Assembly (NCBI RefSeq): GCF_900114415.1
Contig: NZ_FOSZ01000003.1
Coordinates: 372,001-436,000 of the forward strand
Source of the DNA: Shimia haliotis
GTDB lineage: Bacteria; Pseudomonadota; Alphaproteobacteria; Rhodobacterales; Rhodobacteraceae
Reading direction: 5' to 3'
DNA length: 64,000 nt
The translations under genes and the position numbers were made by a program. The notes below the pieces were generated by a model. It worked only from the letters and a program-made list of their open reading frames with translations, was not told the DNA's origin and did no database searches. This document shows positions 63,487-64,000 of the stretch, in pieces. Numbering within the stretch: position 1 is the stretch's first letter; each line of letters opens with the position of its first letter.

Positions 63487-64000
63487 CGATCAAGCTGGGT
63501 GTGCCCTCTAAGGGTCGGTTGATGGAAAAGACCTTTGACTGGTTCGGCGCGCGGGGCGTGCAGTTGAGCCGAACCGGGTCGGATCGGGAATATGCGGGCG
63601 CGGTTGAAGGCGTTGACGGTGTTGAGTTGGTGCTGCTCTCGGCGGGGGAAATCCCGCGTGAGCTGGCGGCGGGGCGCATCCACTTGGGTGTGACTGGCAC
63701 AGATTTGATCCGCGAAAAACTGGGCCAGTGGGAGCAGCAGGTTCAAGAACTGGCGGAGCTTGGTTTCGGCCACGCAGATCTGATCATCGCGGTTCCGGGG
63801 TGCTGGGCCGATGTGGATACGCTGGATGATTTGGATGCTGCTGCGGCGGCGTTTCGAGCAGAGCACGGGTTCCGGTTGCGGATCGCAACCAAATACCACC
63901 GGTTGGTGCGCGAATACCTGATGGATGCGGGGGTCGCGGATTATCAGTTGGTGGACAGCCAAGGCGCAACGGAAGGGACGATCAAGAACCTGACGGCGGA
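63483..64000 (+). CDS. hisG: ATP phosphoribosyltransferase, short form (3' end off window)
   Basis: First enzyme of histidine synthesis, joining ATP and PRPP. 172 residues are visible: start MTIKLGVPSKGRLMEKT, ESAGE-like SAGEIPRELAAG, HLGVTGTDLIRE, and the PRPP-binding region approaching DSQGATEGTIKNLTA at the right edge. Needs HisZ for activity, encoded directly upstream with an ATGA overlap. Confidence 0.95.
   Translation, partial: MTIKLGVPSKGRLMEKTFDWFGARGVQLSRTGSDREYAGAVEGVDGVELVLLSAGEIPRELAAGRIHLGVTGTDLIREKLGQWEQQVQELAELGFGHADLIIAVPGCWADVDTLDDLDAAAAAFRAEHGFRLRIATKYHRLVREYLMDAGVADYQLVDSQGATEGTIKNLTA

Overview
The window reads as a gene-dense chromosomal segment of an alphaproteobacterium of the Rhodobacteraceae, most likely the marine Roseobacter group. 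This is inferred from gene content and layout, not from a marker gene: a hisS-hisZ-hisG operon with short-form HisG, a bioMNY biotin ECF transporter, a complete urease operon, TRAP and BMP-type nucleoside ABC transporters, a GcvT-fused dimethylglycine/sarcosine-type oxidoreductase, DUF1127 and DUF938 proteins, and high G+C. I saw no rRNA, tRNA, CRISPR array, insertion sequence or prophage. Both end genes are cut by the window (an aldehyde dehydrogenase at the left, hisG at the right).

Layout. 1-7.8 kb: minus-strand operon for uptake and breakdown of a peptide-like or N-acylated compound (M20 amidohydrolase, solute-binding protein, cupin, two permeases, a double ATPase, aldehyde dehydrogenase), divergent from a PAS-LuxR regulator with a perfect inverted-repeat operator between them. 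8.5-16.5 kb: housekeeping genes (aromatic aminotransferase, sulfurtransferase, smpB, a THUMP rRNA methyltransferase, ilvD) with two sugar-transferase-like genes; one of these, a GT32 enzyme, has no ordinary start codon. 16.7-21.2 kb: bioM-bioN-bioY followed by an acyl-CoA ligase and an unusual thiolase. 21.4-25.6 kb: TraB/GumN protein and a TRAP transporter. 25.7-31.7 kb: ureD-A-(55 aa)-B-C-(DUF1127)-E-F-(DUF3995)-G.

31.9-43.4 kb: rpe, an SH3 protein, a 2-hydroxyacid dehydrogenase with thpR, a secreted gamma-glutamyltransferase, a D-lactate-type FAD dehydrogenase, panB-panC, the GcvT-family oxidoreductase, an EF-hand protein and an AhpD-like protein. 43.5-50.8 kb: AKR / FAD amine oxidase / DUF938 operon, LysR with a divergent SDR, a VOC protein, and a TetR gene whose apparent operator occurs three times, next to a DUF1295 methyltransferase-like gene, tetR itself and an unlinked membrane protein gene. 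51-55.7 kb: BMP nucleoside ABC transporter. 56-64 kb: dnaE, slyX, a crotonase, and hisS-hisZ-hisG.

The most interesting points are the bioMNY-ligase-thiolase operon with a thiolase lacking its second catalytic cysteine; the three-site TetR regulon; three non-canonical passengers in the urease operon, including a His-rich one-pass peptide translationally coupled to ureB; two loci carrying the same 3 x 11 bp tandem repeat; and a dispersed intergenic repeat present in about five copies on both strands.
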